Positions 40,822-46,929 of a DNA stretch of 46,929 bases are shown here, in pieces. This DNA is from Deltaproteobacteria bacterium. GTDB lineage: Bacteria > Desulfobacterota > Binatia > UBA12015. The notes under the pieces were generated by a model. That model worked only from the letters and a program-made list of their open reading frames with translations, was not told where the DNA came from and ran no database searches. The DNA is taken from NCBI GenBank assembly GCA_016874795.1, contig VGTG01000029.1:1-46929 (forward strand), read 5' to 3'. The translations under genes were made by a program, and so were the position numbers. The stretch's first letter is position 1; every line of letters begins with the position of its first letter.

Positions 40822-41952
40822 TCAAGCGGCGACGGCCGCTTCGGGCGACCGCACCGGCAACGAGTAGCGCAGGATGCGCCACACGACGCTGGTGAACTGA
40901 CTCCAGAACGATCCGGTATTGTAGTACTGACCGTAGCGCTCGGCGATCTCGCGCACCCGTACCGCCATGTCCGCGTATCGCACGGCGGGCACGTCCGGGA
41001 AAAGATGGTGCTCGATCTGATGGCTCAGGTTGCCGCTCAGGAAGTGGAAGGTCGGGCCGCCGGTCAGGTTGCTCGAGCCGCGGAGCTGGCGCACGTACCA
41101 GGCGCCTCGCGATTCGTCTTCGAGCGCGGTCTCCGGGAACGTCTCGACGTCGGCCGTGAAGTGCCCGCAGAAGATGATGCCGAACGTCCACAGGTTCCGT
41201 GCGAGGTTCGCCGCGAGGTTGCCCGCGAAGACCGGCAGGAACGCGGGACCGGCGAGCACCGGGAAGAAGACGTAGTCCTTCGCGAGCTGACGCAGCCCCT
41301 TCCTCAGCACGGGTCCGAGCTCGCGGCGGAGCTTCTCGGGCGGCACCTTCCCGCGCACGACGCGCTCGAGCTCGAGGTCGTGCAGCGCCACGCCCCACTG
41401 GAAGAGCACCGCGAGACCCACCGCGATCGCCGGCTGGATCAGGTGCAGTGGGTTCCACCGCTGCGACGGGAAGAGGCGCAGGAAGCCGTAGCCGATGTCT
41501 CGATCGCGTCCCTCGACGTTCGTGAACGTGTGATGCAGGTAGTTGTGCGAGTGGCGCCAGGCCTCGCCTTCGCACGCGTTGTCCCACTCGTACGTGTCGC
41601 CGCGCAGCGTCGGCTCGTTCATCCAGTCGTACTGGCCGTGCATGACGTTGTGGCCGAGCTCCATGTTGTCGACGATCTTGCTGAACGCGAGGAGGCCGGT
41701 ACCGGCGAGCCACGCGGGCGGCAGCCAGCCGAGGAAGAGCAGGGCGCGGCCGCCGATCTCCGTGTAGCGCACCGTCGCCTGCACCCGGCGGATGTACTGC
41801 GCCTCGCGCTCGCCGAGGCTCGCGATCACCTCGCTGCGAACCTCGTCGAGCTCCGCTCCGATCGCGTCGAGCTCGGCGGCGGTGAGCGCACGATGGCGCG
41901 AGCTTCCCGGAAAAGCGGGGAGGGCGAATTCTTCTTCGCGTTGGGGATGCAT
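40822..41952 (-). CDS. Membrane fatty acid / acyl-CoA desaturase (DesB-like)
   Basis: A 376-residue di-iron integral membrane desaturase. The three histidine boxes are HNVMH (about 101-105), HSHNYLHH (about 135-142) and HQIEHHLFPD (about 310-319), with hydrophobic segments between. It would introduce a cis double bond into a long-chain acyl chain using electrons from the reductase encoded just upstream (31 bp gap, AAAGGAG site). The order reductase-desaturase, divergent from a FabR/DesT-like repressor, matches the Pseudomonas desT-desC-desB locus. This supports an acyl-CoA delta-9 desaturase role. The C-terminal end is complete. Confidence 0.93.
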   Translation of the reverse strand: MHPQREEEFALPAFPGSSRHRALTAAELDAIGAELDEVRSEVIASLGEREAQYIRRVQATVRYTEIGGRALLFLGWLPPAWLAGTGLLAFSKIVDNMELGHNVMHGQYDWMNEPTLRGDTYEWDNACEGEAWRHSHNYLHHTFTNVEGRDRDIGYGFLRLFPSQRWNPLHLIQPAIAVGLAVLFQWGVALHDLELERVVRGKVPPEKLRRELGPVLRKGLRQLAKDYVFFPVLAGPAFLPVFAGNLAANLARNLWTFGIIFCGHFTADVETFPETALEDESRGAWYVRQLRGSSNLTGGPTFHFLSGNLSHQIEHHLFPDVPAVRYADMAVRVREIAERYGQYYNTGSFWSQFTSVVWRILRYSLPVRSPEAAVAA

Positions 41953-41983
41953 TCGGATCTCCTTTCGCTCGCGGCGAGGCGGC

Positions 41984-43075
41984 TCACAGATCGAGGGTGA
42001 CAGGCCCGAGAGGCTCGCTGACGCAGATGCGGATGCGGCTTCCCGCCGCCGAGTCGATCTCCCCCGTCACGCGGTCGCGCACCGTCCCCGAGACCTTGAC
42101 GCAGGTGCAGGTCCGGCAGATGCCCATGCGGCATCCGGTGGGCGGTCGAAGTCCGGCGCTCTCCGCGACGGCGAGGAGCGTCGGTGCGCTGCTCAGGGCG
42201 GTGCGGACGCTCCGGCGGAACGAGACGGAAGTGGGACCGCGAGTGTCGCGAGAGGCGTCCTCGCTCGCGTCGGCGGCGCTCGTCGCGAGAGCGAACGCCT
42301 CGCAGCGCAGCCGATGCACGAGGCCGGCGCTCTGCCAGTGCCGCTTCACCGCCTTCGTCAAGCCAGCGGGGCCGCACAGGAACGTGTCGCGCTCCGCCCA
42401 GTCGGGGGCGGACTCCGCGAGATGCGCCTCGGAGAAGCGGCCCGCAGCCACTTCGCCGTCCTCCGGCGATTGCGGGAGAAAGCGCACGCGGAAGCCTTCG
42501 TGTCGCGCGGAGAGCTCCTCGATCCCGCGTGCGAAGGCGAAGTCGGCGCGACGACGCGCGTAGTACAGGAGCGCGACGTCGGCGTCCGCGCGCCGGCGAA
42601 GGGCGGCGCGAGCGAGGCTCCAAACGGCGGTGATCCCGCTCCCGCCCGCGATGAGAAGCAGCGGCGTCGTGCTGGCGGGAGGGAGGACGAACTCTCCCGC
42701 GGCAGGTCCGATCTCGACGACGTCGCCGAGCGCCGCCGTGTCGCTCACCCACCGGGACACCGTGCCCGACGGCTGACGCTTGACGGTGATCGCGAGCGTC
42801 CGCTCGTGCGGCTCGCTCGTCGGGCTGTAGCAGCGCTCGTGCACGACGCCGCCGATGAGAACGCGCACGGGGACGTGCTGCCCGGGGACGAAGCCTCGGA
42901 AGCGCCGATTCGGCCGCAGTACCAGGGTCGTCGTGTCCGCGGTCTCGCGGCGGATCTCCACGACGCGGGCGAAGGTCCGGGTGAGGCTGAACGTCGGATC
43001 GACGTGGCGGACGGCGAAGTCGATCCAGTCCGGGTCCAGGGCCAGAGAGAGGCTTCTGAGTGCACGCATGTACAC
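41984..43075 (-). CDS. Ferredoxin-NADP(H) reductase with 2Fe-2S domain (DesC-like)
   Basis: A 363-residue electron-transfer protein for the desaturase. The FAD-binding domain has GFVPGQHVPVRV and HERCYSPTSEP (RxYS type, with Cys-Tyr-Ser). The NAD(P) domain has LLLIAGGSGITAVWSLAR and FLCGPAGLTKAVKRHW. The C-terminal plant-type ferredoxin has CRMGICRTCTC and a distal Cys in RIRICVSEP. The domain order FNR then 2Fe-2S is that of DesC/Rv3230c-type partners. The start is GTG 43075 or ATG 43069. A palindrome overlaps the start, so repressor binding would block transcription directly. It is the first gene of the desaturase operon. Confidence 0.92.
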   Translation of the reverse strand: MYMRALRSLSLALDPDWIDFAVRHVDPTFSLTRTFARVVEIRRETADTTTLVLRPNRRFRGFVPGQHVPVRVLIGGVVHERCYSPTSEPHERTLAITVKRQPSGTVSRWVSDTAALGDVVEIGPAAGEFVLPPASTTPLLLIAGGSGITAVWSLARAALRRRADADVALLYYARRRADFAFARGIEELSARHEGFRVRFLPQSPEDGEVAAGRFSEAHLAESAPDWAERDTFLCGPAGLTKAVKRHWQSAGLVHRLRCEAFALATSAADASEDASRDTRGPTSVSFRRSVRTALSSAPTLLAVAESAGLRPPTGCRMGICRTCTCVKVSGTVRDRVTGEIDSAAGSRIRICVSEPLGPVTLDL

Positions 43076-43076
43076 T
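43059..43076 (-). promoter_or_regulatory. Palindromic operator overlapping the reductase start
   Basis: An 18-bp imperfect palindrome with arms AGTGCACGC / GTACACT (12 of 18 positions symmetric; outer AGTG and CACT perfect). Its layout (AGTG-N10-CACT) is like the operators of FabR/DesT repressors. It overlaps the reductase start codon. Confidence 0.5.
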
Positions 43077-43098
43077 CATGTAAGACACCCTCCCGTTT

Positions 43099-43116
43099 GA
43101 GTCAACACTTGTACTC
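43099..43116. promoter_or_regulatory. Second operator-like site in the desT-desC intergenic region
   Basis: GAGTCAACACTTGTACTC has inverted GAGT/ACTC ends, and on the minus strand includes TGTTGACT, half of a DesT-type site. It lies between the divergent starts (43075 and 43168), where a repressor could control both promoters. TTGACT on the minus strand could also serve as a -35 element. Confidence 0.45.
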
Positions 43117-43167
43117 CTAAATGGGGCCATCTTTCCCAGGGCCTTCAGCCGTGCTAGAGAATTCTCC

Positions 43168-43860
43168 GTGAACTCTCGTTCCGAGGCCCTACCGCCGAAC
43201 GAGCGCACCCTGACCCTCCGCGACGAGCGGAAGCTCCGGACCCGGCAGGCCCTCCTCGACGCCGCTCTCACGCTGATGGGGCAGGGCCGAAGCCTCGCCG
43301 GCATCAGCCTGCGGGAGGTGGCGCGCGAGGCCGGCGTGGTCCCGACCGCCTTCTATCGCCACTTCCGCGACATGGACGGGCTCGGTCTCGCGCTCGTCGA
43401 CGACGTTTGCTTGACGCTCCGGAAGCTGATGCGCGAGGCGCGCGTCGCGGCGCAGGGCGCACGCGACGTCGCCATCCAAACGTCGGTGCAGGGCTTCGTC
43501 GGGTACGTCCTCGCGAACGACCGCGCTTTCGAGTTCCTCACGCGTGAGCGCTTCGGCGGCCGACCCGCCGTGCGCCAGGCGATCGCACGTGAGATTCGCT
43601 ACTTCGTCGCCGAGCTCGCCAACGACGTGCGCGTGGTTCCGCCTTTCGCGGCGATGCCGAGCGACGATCTCGAGATGATCGCCGACCTGGTGGTGCACAC
43701 GGTCCTCAACCTGAGCGCCGATCTCCTCGAGCTGCCGTCCGGACAGCGCGTCCGCGAGCACGAGCTCACGGCGCGCACGATCAAGCAGCTCCGCTTGATC
43801 TTCCTCGGCGCCGCGCAGTGGAGATCCGATCGCGGCGCCGTGCCTCTCGGCCCGATCTGA
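43168..43860 (+). CDS. desT: TetR-family regulator, FabR/DesT-like
   Basis: A 230-residue repressor. The helix-turn-helix, SLREVAREAGVVPTAFYRHF, followed by RDMDGLGLALVDD, is almost that of E. coli FabR and Pseudomonas DesT. The continuation LRKLMREAR and the ligand-domain start VRQAIAREIRYFVAELAND also align with them. FabR/DesT sense the ratio of saturated to unsaturated acyl-CoA or acyl-ACP and control unsaturated fatty acid genes. The divergent desaturase operon and two palindromes between make autoregulation and control of that operon likely. The start is GTG 43168. An acyl-CoA dehydrogenase remnant follows 25 bp downstream. Confidence 0.9.
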   Translation: MNSRSEALPPNERTLTLRDERKLRTRQALLDAALTLMGQGRSLAGISLREVAREAGVVPTAFYRHFRDMDGLGLALVDDVCLTLRKLMREARVAAQGARDVAIQTSVQGFVGYVLANDRAFEFLTRERFGGRPAVRQAIAREIRYFVAELANDVRVVPPFAAMPSDDLEMIADLVVHTVLNLSADLLELPSGQRVREHELTARTIKQLRLIFLGAAQWRSDRGAVPLGPI

Positions 43861-43885
43861 GTCGCCATCGCGCGCGGAGTCGACG

Positions 43886-44220
43886 ATGCCAGAATCGCAC
43901 CTCGACAGCGAAGCCATTCTCTCCAATGCGCGCGCTCTCGGTCCCGCGATCGAGTCGGTCGCCGACTCGATCGCTCGATACCGCCGCCTCCCGGACGACC
44001 GGATCGAAGCGATGCAGCGCGCGGGGATCTTTCGCGTCGCCTTCCCGCGCACCTGGGGCGGCCCGGAGAGGACGATCCTCCAGCAGTGCGAGCTGATGGA
44101 GAGCCTCGCGTACCACGACGCGTCGGCGGCACCATCTCCTGCCACCTCGTCGGCCAGCGGCGGGCGCTCCAGACGGCCGGACAGCTTCTCTGCGGCGAAG
44201 ACGTGCCGACGTTCGTCTGA
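43886..44220 (+). pseudogene. Acyl-CoA dehydrogenase with internal deletion
   Basis: The first 80 codons read as a normal N-terminal helical domain of the HsaA/DszC-like acyl-CoA dehydrogenase group: ALGPAIESVADSIARYRRLP, DDRIEAMQRAGIFRVAFPRT, and QQCELMESLAYHDASA. At about 44125 the reading frame is lost. In the +2 frame the C-terminal helix of the same family follows (GGTISCHLVGQRRALQTAGQ, LLCGEDVPTFV, TGA 44218). About 270-300 residues, including the FAD-binding middle domain, are missing. It starts 25 bp after desT and would once have been its downstream neighbour. Confidence 0.75.
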
Positions 44221-44283
44221 ACGGCGGTCCTGGGCTAGGTTTGCGGAGCTCGACGCTCAGCGCTTCGAGCAGGAGGTGCTTCC

Positions 44284-44988
44284 ATGGGTCTTCCGAACGG
44301 CATCCACCATCTCGCGATCGCGACGCGGGACATGAAGGCGCAGATCGAGTTCTTCACGCAGATCGTCGGGATGGAGCTCGTCGCGCTCTACTGGATGCAC
44401 GGCGTACCGAAGACGTTCCACGCGTTTCTCCGGCTCGGTGATCACTCGTCGCTCGCGTTCGTGCAAGGCCCCGAGATGGACTCGATCGAGCCGGTCCCCG
44501 GAGTGTCGCACGCCGGCTTCACGGCCGGTCCGGTCGCGGGCGGCGCGATGCAGCACGTCGCGCTGAACGTCGACTCCGAAGAGGAGATGCTCGCGATCCG
44601 CGACCGCCTGCGCACCCACGGACACTGGGTGATGGGTCCGATCGACCACGGGATGTGCAAGTCGATGTACCTCGCCGCTCCCGAAGGCCTGATGCTCGAG
44701 TTCGCGACCTCGGAGTCGCCGATCGACGCCGACGAGTGGATCGATCCGGAGGTCGTGGCCCTCTGCGGCATCGACGCGTCCGAGCTCGCACGCTATCGCC
44801 GCCCGCCGTCGTTCGCCGAGCGCGGCGGTGCCGTGGCGCAGCCCGATCCGCACGCGCAGCCGAACTTCGTCTTTCCGCCGGAGCAGCGAGAGCAGCTCGG
44901 CGCGCTGCTGCACATGAGCGACGAGCAGATCGCGACGCTGCTGAGCTTCCCGACGCCGCCGGTGCCGAAGCAGCGCGGAGCCGCCTGA
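44284..44988 (+). CDS. VOC-family protein (extradiol dioxygenase/glyoxalase-like)
   Basis: A 234-residue vicinal-oxygen-chelate enzyme. Module one is GIHHLAIATRDMKAQIEFFT and module two is GAMQHVALNVDSEEEMLAIR. Both carry the expected His, and the Glu ligand is in GLMLEFATSE. After about residue 150 there is a non-VOC tail with PPSFAERGGAVAQPDP and a helical end (EQIATLLSFPTPP). Both His and Glu are present, so metal-dependent activity is plausible; the substrate is unknown. The ATG follows the remnant dehydrogenase by 63 bp, with AGGAGG upstream. Confidence 0.85.
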   Translation: MGLPNGIHHLAIATRDMKAQIEFFTQIVGMELVALYWMHGVPKTFHAFLRLGDHSSLAFVQGPEMDSIEPVPGVSHAGFTAGPVAGGAMQHVALNVDSEEEMLAIRDRLRTHGHWVMGPIDHGMCKSMYLAAPEGLMLEFATSESPIDADEWIDPEVVALCGIDASELARYRRPPSFAERGGAVAQPDPHAQPNFVFPPEQREQLGALLHMSDEQIATLLSFPTPPVPKQRGAA

Positions 44989-45083
44989 CGGGAAGACGGC
45001 GCTGCGGCGCGCTACGGCAGGAGCGCGCCCGCTTCCGGCTCGATCGCCGACGCGTAGAGCACGCGCGTACGGAGGAGGCTTCG

Positions 45084-45872
45084 ATGACGGAATGGCACGC
45101 GAGCGACTACTACCGCCGATCGGGCCTGCAGAAGGCGATGGCCGACGAGGAGCTCGCGCGGCTCGTGCTCGCGGGTGACGAGCGCATCCTCGACGTCGGC
45201 TGCGGCGACGGCAAGATCACCGCGGAGATCGCCGATCGCGTTCCGCGCGGCGCGGTGGTCGGCATCGATCCCTCCACGGAGATGATCGCGTTCGCCTCGA
45301 GCCACTTCGGCGCGCCGGCCCGGCCGAACCTCTCGTTCGAGGTCGGGAGCGCCCTGCAGCTCCACCATCGCGGCGAGTTCGACCTCGTCCTCTCCTTCAA
45401 CGCGCTCCACTGGGTGCCGCGGCAGGATCAGGCGCTGGCCTCGATCGGGCAAGCGCTCCGGCCCGGCGGACGCGCGCTCCTCCGCATGGTGTGCGAGGGT
45501 CCGCGGAAGAGCCTCGAGGACGTCATCGAGGACATCCGCAGCGGCCCGCGATGGGCGGGCTTCTTCCGCGACTTCCGGAAGCCGTACCTGCACCTCGGGC
45601 CCGATGCCTATCGATCACTCGCCGAGTCCTCGGGCTTCCGCGTCCTCCGGCTCGACGTGGAGGACGAATCCTGGGACTTCGGCTCGCGCGACGCCTTCGT
45701 CGCCTTCGCGCGCGCGACCTTCGTCGAATGGACGAGACGCCTGCCGGAGAGTGAGTGGCTCGCCTTCATCGGCGAGGTTCTCGACCTCTATCGGACCGTG
45801 GCTGCCGACGGCCCGGCCGAGGCGAGCACGTTCAAGTTCTATCAGATGGAGATCGAGCTCGGCTCGCCCTGA
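45084..45872 (+). CDS. Class I SAM-dependent methyltransferase (trans-aconitate methyltransferase-like)
   Basis: A 262-residue methyltransferase. The SAM-binding motif I is ILDVGCGDGKIT (about 34-45). The acidic residue is in VVGIDPSTEMIAFA, post-I motifs are FDLVLSFNALHWVPRQD, and motif III is ALRPGGRALLRMVCEG. The ALHW(V) signature and overall length are typical of trans-aconitate 2-methyltransferase (Tam) and relatives that methylate small acids. GGAGGAG precedes ATG 45084. The neighbouring gene downstream is another methyltransferase of a different subgroup. The acceptor is unknown. Confidence 0.88.
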   Translation: MTEWHASDYYRRSGLQKAMADEELARLVLAGDERILDVGCGDGKITAEIADRVPRGAVVGIDPSTEMIAFASSHFGAPARPNLSFEVGSALQLHHRGEFDLVLSFNALHWVPRQDQALASIGQALRPGGRALLRMVCEGPRKSLEDVIEDIRSGPRWAGFFRDFRKPYLHLGPDAYRSLAESSGFRVLRLDVEDESWDFGSRDAFVAFARATFVEWTRRLPESEWLAFIGEVLDLYRTVAADGPAEASTFKFYQMEIELGSP

Positions 45873-46174
45873 CGACGGAACGGCAGAGGGCTGCGAGGGC
45901 CGCTGCAGCCGAGCGCTGTCCACTGAGGAGGGTGCCGTGCAGGCTCCCGCGCATGGTCAACGGTGCCGACGCCTCGCTCGCGAAGAAGATCTGGTTCGCG
46001 AGAAGCTCGCTCGACAGGGCCTGGCTCGCGAGCGTCAAGCGCCCGGGGCCGCCGCCCGGAACGGCGTGCGTGTACGCGGGACTCTTGTTTGGAGCGCGGA
46101 CGCCCGGGCCGAGCGCAGAGCGAACCGCGGGCCCGTGACGCAATGGAATTGGTGGCAGGAGCGTCTTCACGAGC
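45873..46174. other. Intergenic stretch with no supported gene
   Basis: The 302 bp between the two methyltransferase genes hold a 61-codon frame (from ATG 45954, LAKKIWFARSSLDRAW in its middle) without a ribosome binding site or family resemblance. A repeated TCGCGA motif (three copies near 45980-46025) can pair with itself. Nothing here is supported as a gene. Confidence 0.4.
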
Positions 46175-46929
46175 ATGAATCCGAACAAGGCACTGTGGGA
46201 AAAGGGCGACTTCACGAAGATCGCGGAGACCATGCGCGAGGGCGGGGACGCTCTCGTCGAGAGCCTCGGTCTCCGGAAGGGGATGAAGATCCTCGATCTC
46301 GGCTGCGGCGACGGAACGACGGCGATCCCGGCGGCCCGCCGCGGTGCGGACGTCCTCGGCGTCGACATCGCGCGGAACCTGGTCGAGGCCGGGAGCCGGC
46401 GCGCGCAGGCGGAGGGCCTCTCGAATTGCCGGTTCCAGGAAGGCGACGCGACCGACCTGCAGGGCCTCGCGGATGACTCCTTCGATCTGACCGTCTCCTT
46501 CTTCGGAGCGATGTTCGCGCCGAAGCCGTTCGACGTCGCGAAGGAGATCGTGCGCGTCACCCGGCCCGGAGGCCGGATCGTCATGGGGAACTGGATCCCG
46601 AACGATCCGACGCTCGTCGCGCAGATCTTGAAGATCAGCTCGGCCTATACGCCGCCTCCGCCGGAGGGCTTCGTCAGCCCGATGACCTGGGGCGTCGAGA
46701 GCAACGTGACCGAGCGCTTCGTCGCCGCCGGGGCTCGGGCCGATCGCGTGTCGTTCGCGCGCGACACGTTCACGTTCCGGCTCGCCGGCGCTCCGTCGGA
46801 GCCCCTCGCGATCTTCCGGACGTACTACGGACCGACGATGAACGCGTACGAGGCGGCTTCGAGCGGCGGCCGCGGCGCCGATCTGCAGAAGGAGCTGGAG
46901 GCGTTGTTCGAGAGCCAGAACTCGAGCGG
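46175..46929 (+). CDS. UbiE-like SAM methyltransferase, 3' end beyond window
   Basis: An open frame from ATG 46175 to the window edge (251 codons, no stop reached). Motif I is ILDLGCGDGTTAIPAARRGA, then VLGVDIARNLVEAGSRRAQA, FDLTVSFFGAMFAPKPFDVA and VRVTRPGGRIVMGNWIPND. These fit methyltransferases of the UbiE/arsenite-type 'class I' group acting on quinones or small metabolites. The sequence is still regular at the edge (LQKELEALFESQN), so it should end soon after. The N-terminal WEKGDFTKIA is common in a family of about 270 residues. Confidence 0.88.
   Translation, partial: MNPNKALWEKGDFTKIAETMREGGDALVESLGLRKGMKILDLGCGDGTTAIPAARRGADVLGVDIARNLVEAGSRRAQAEGLSNCRFQEGDATDLQGLADDSFDLTVSFFGAMFAPKPFDVAKEIVRVTRPGGRIVMGNWIPNDPTLVAQILKISSAYTPPPPEGFVSPMTWGVESNVTERFVAAGARADRVSFARDTFTFRLAGAPSEPLAIFRTYYGPTMNAYEAASSGGRGADLQKELEALFESQNSS

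Noticed and set aside
45954-46138. 61-codon frame between the two methyltransferase genes
   Set aside because: No ribosome binding site, no family resemblance, and codon pattern no better than other frames.

Overview
The window is 46.9 kb of uniformly GC-rich bacterial chromosome (about two thirds G+C by eye, strong G/C third-position bias, GTG and TTG starts common, TGA the main stop with TAG also used normally). Gene content suggests a soil or sediment heterotroph from a deltaproteobacteria-like lineage: Myxococcota, Binatota/Desulfobacterota_B or a relative. The hints are an exported protein with DUF4215 'Myxococcus cysteine-rich' repeats, many CoA-ester and monooxygenase genes, and several MAG-style hypothetical families. 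No rRNA, phage or conjugation gene is present, so this placement is inference.

Layout. 1-162: a small terminal-inverted-repeat element. 208-4065 (minus): VOC protein, APC permease, exported NAPE-PLD-like metallo-hydrolase and crotonase, closely spaced. 4167-9534: divergent from these, a MBL hydrolase / cytochrome P450 / acyl-CoA ligase operon facing a class III CoA-transferase, which looks like a catabolic module for a hydrophobic acid or steroid-like substrate. 9581-14761: a large exported beta-propeller/DUF4215 protein and an orphan membrane histidine kinase. 14762-16443: accessory debris (foldback element, gene remnants, a BrnT/BrnA toxin-antitoxin pair). 16444-18676: ferredoxin and two divergent HpcH/HpaI (CitE/malyl-CoA lyase) proteins. 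18724-19393: VapBC with a clear operator. 19418-23528: Baeyer-Villiger-type monooxygenase, a DoxX remnant, a MoaD-like protein translationally coupled to a BNR beta-propeller, and a FAH-family hydrolase. 23739-26970: methylmalonyl-CoA mutase and its GTPase MeaB. 27342-30357: SDR, DUF3047 protein, PPOX flavoprotein and a mosaic pseudogene. 30447-31779: a group II intron whose reverse-transcriptase ORF has lost its middle and end, inserted directly upstream of an exported peroxiredoxin. 32369-35326: malate dehydrogenase, a second BrnT/BrnA pair and a sarcosine-oxidase-like flavoprotein. 35551-39939: two small Cys-rich exported proteins (one with an in-frame TAG), a sulfatase and an alpha/beta hydrolase. 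40490-43860: a desaturase/ferredoxin-reductase operon divergent from a FabR/DesT-like TetR regulator, with palindromic operators between. 43886-46929: a deleted acyl-CoA dehydrogenase, a VOC protein and two SAM methyltransferases, the last cut by the window edge.

How it fits together. Methylmalonyl-CoA mutase/MeaB, a malyl-CoA-lyase-like protein and malate dehydrogenase are compatible with propionyl-CoA and glyoxylate/C4 carbon flow. P450, acyl-CoA ligase, CoA-transferase, crotonase, BVMO and FAH hydrolase point to oxidative degradation of hydrophobic or cyclic compounds. The desTCB-like block would tune membrane unsaturation.

The most unusual aspect is decay. At least three genes (methyltransferase 29911-30357, alpha/beta hydrolase 40017-40477, acyl-CoA dehydrogenase 43886-44220) retain recognisable N- and C-termini with the middle missing. 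The intron-encoded RT is also internally deleted and DoxX is truncated. Three toxin-antitoxin pairs, two MITE-like elements and the intron sit among these scars.
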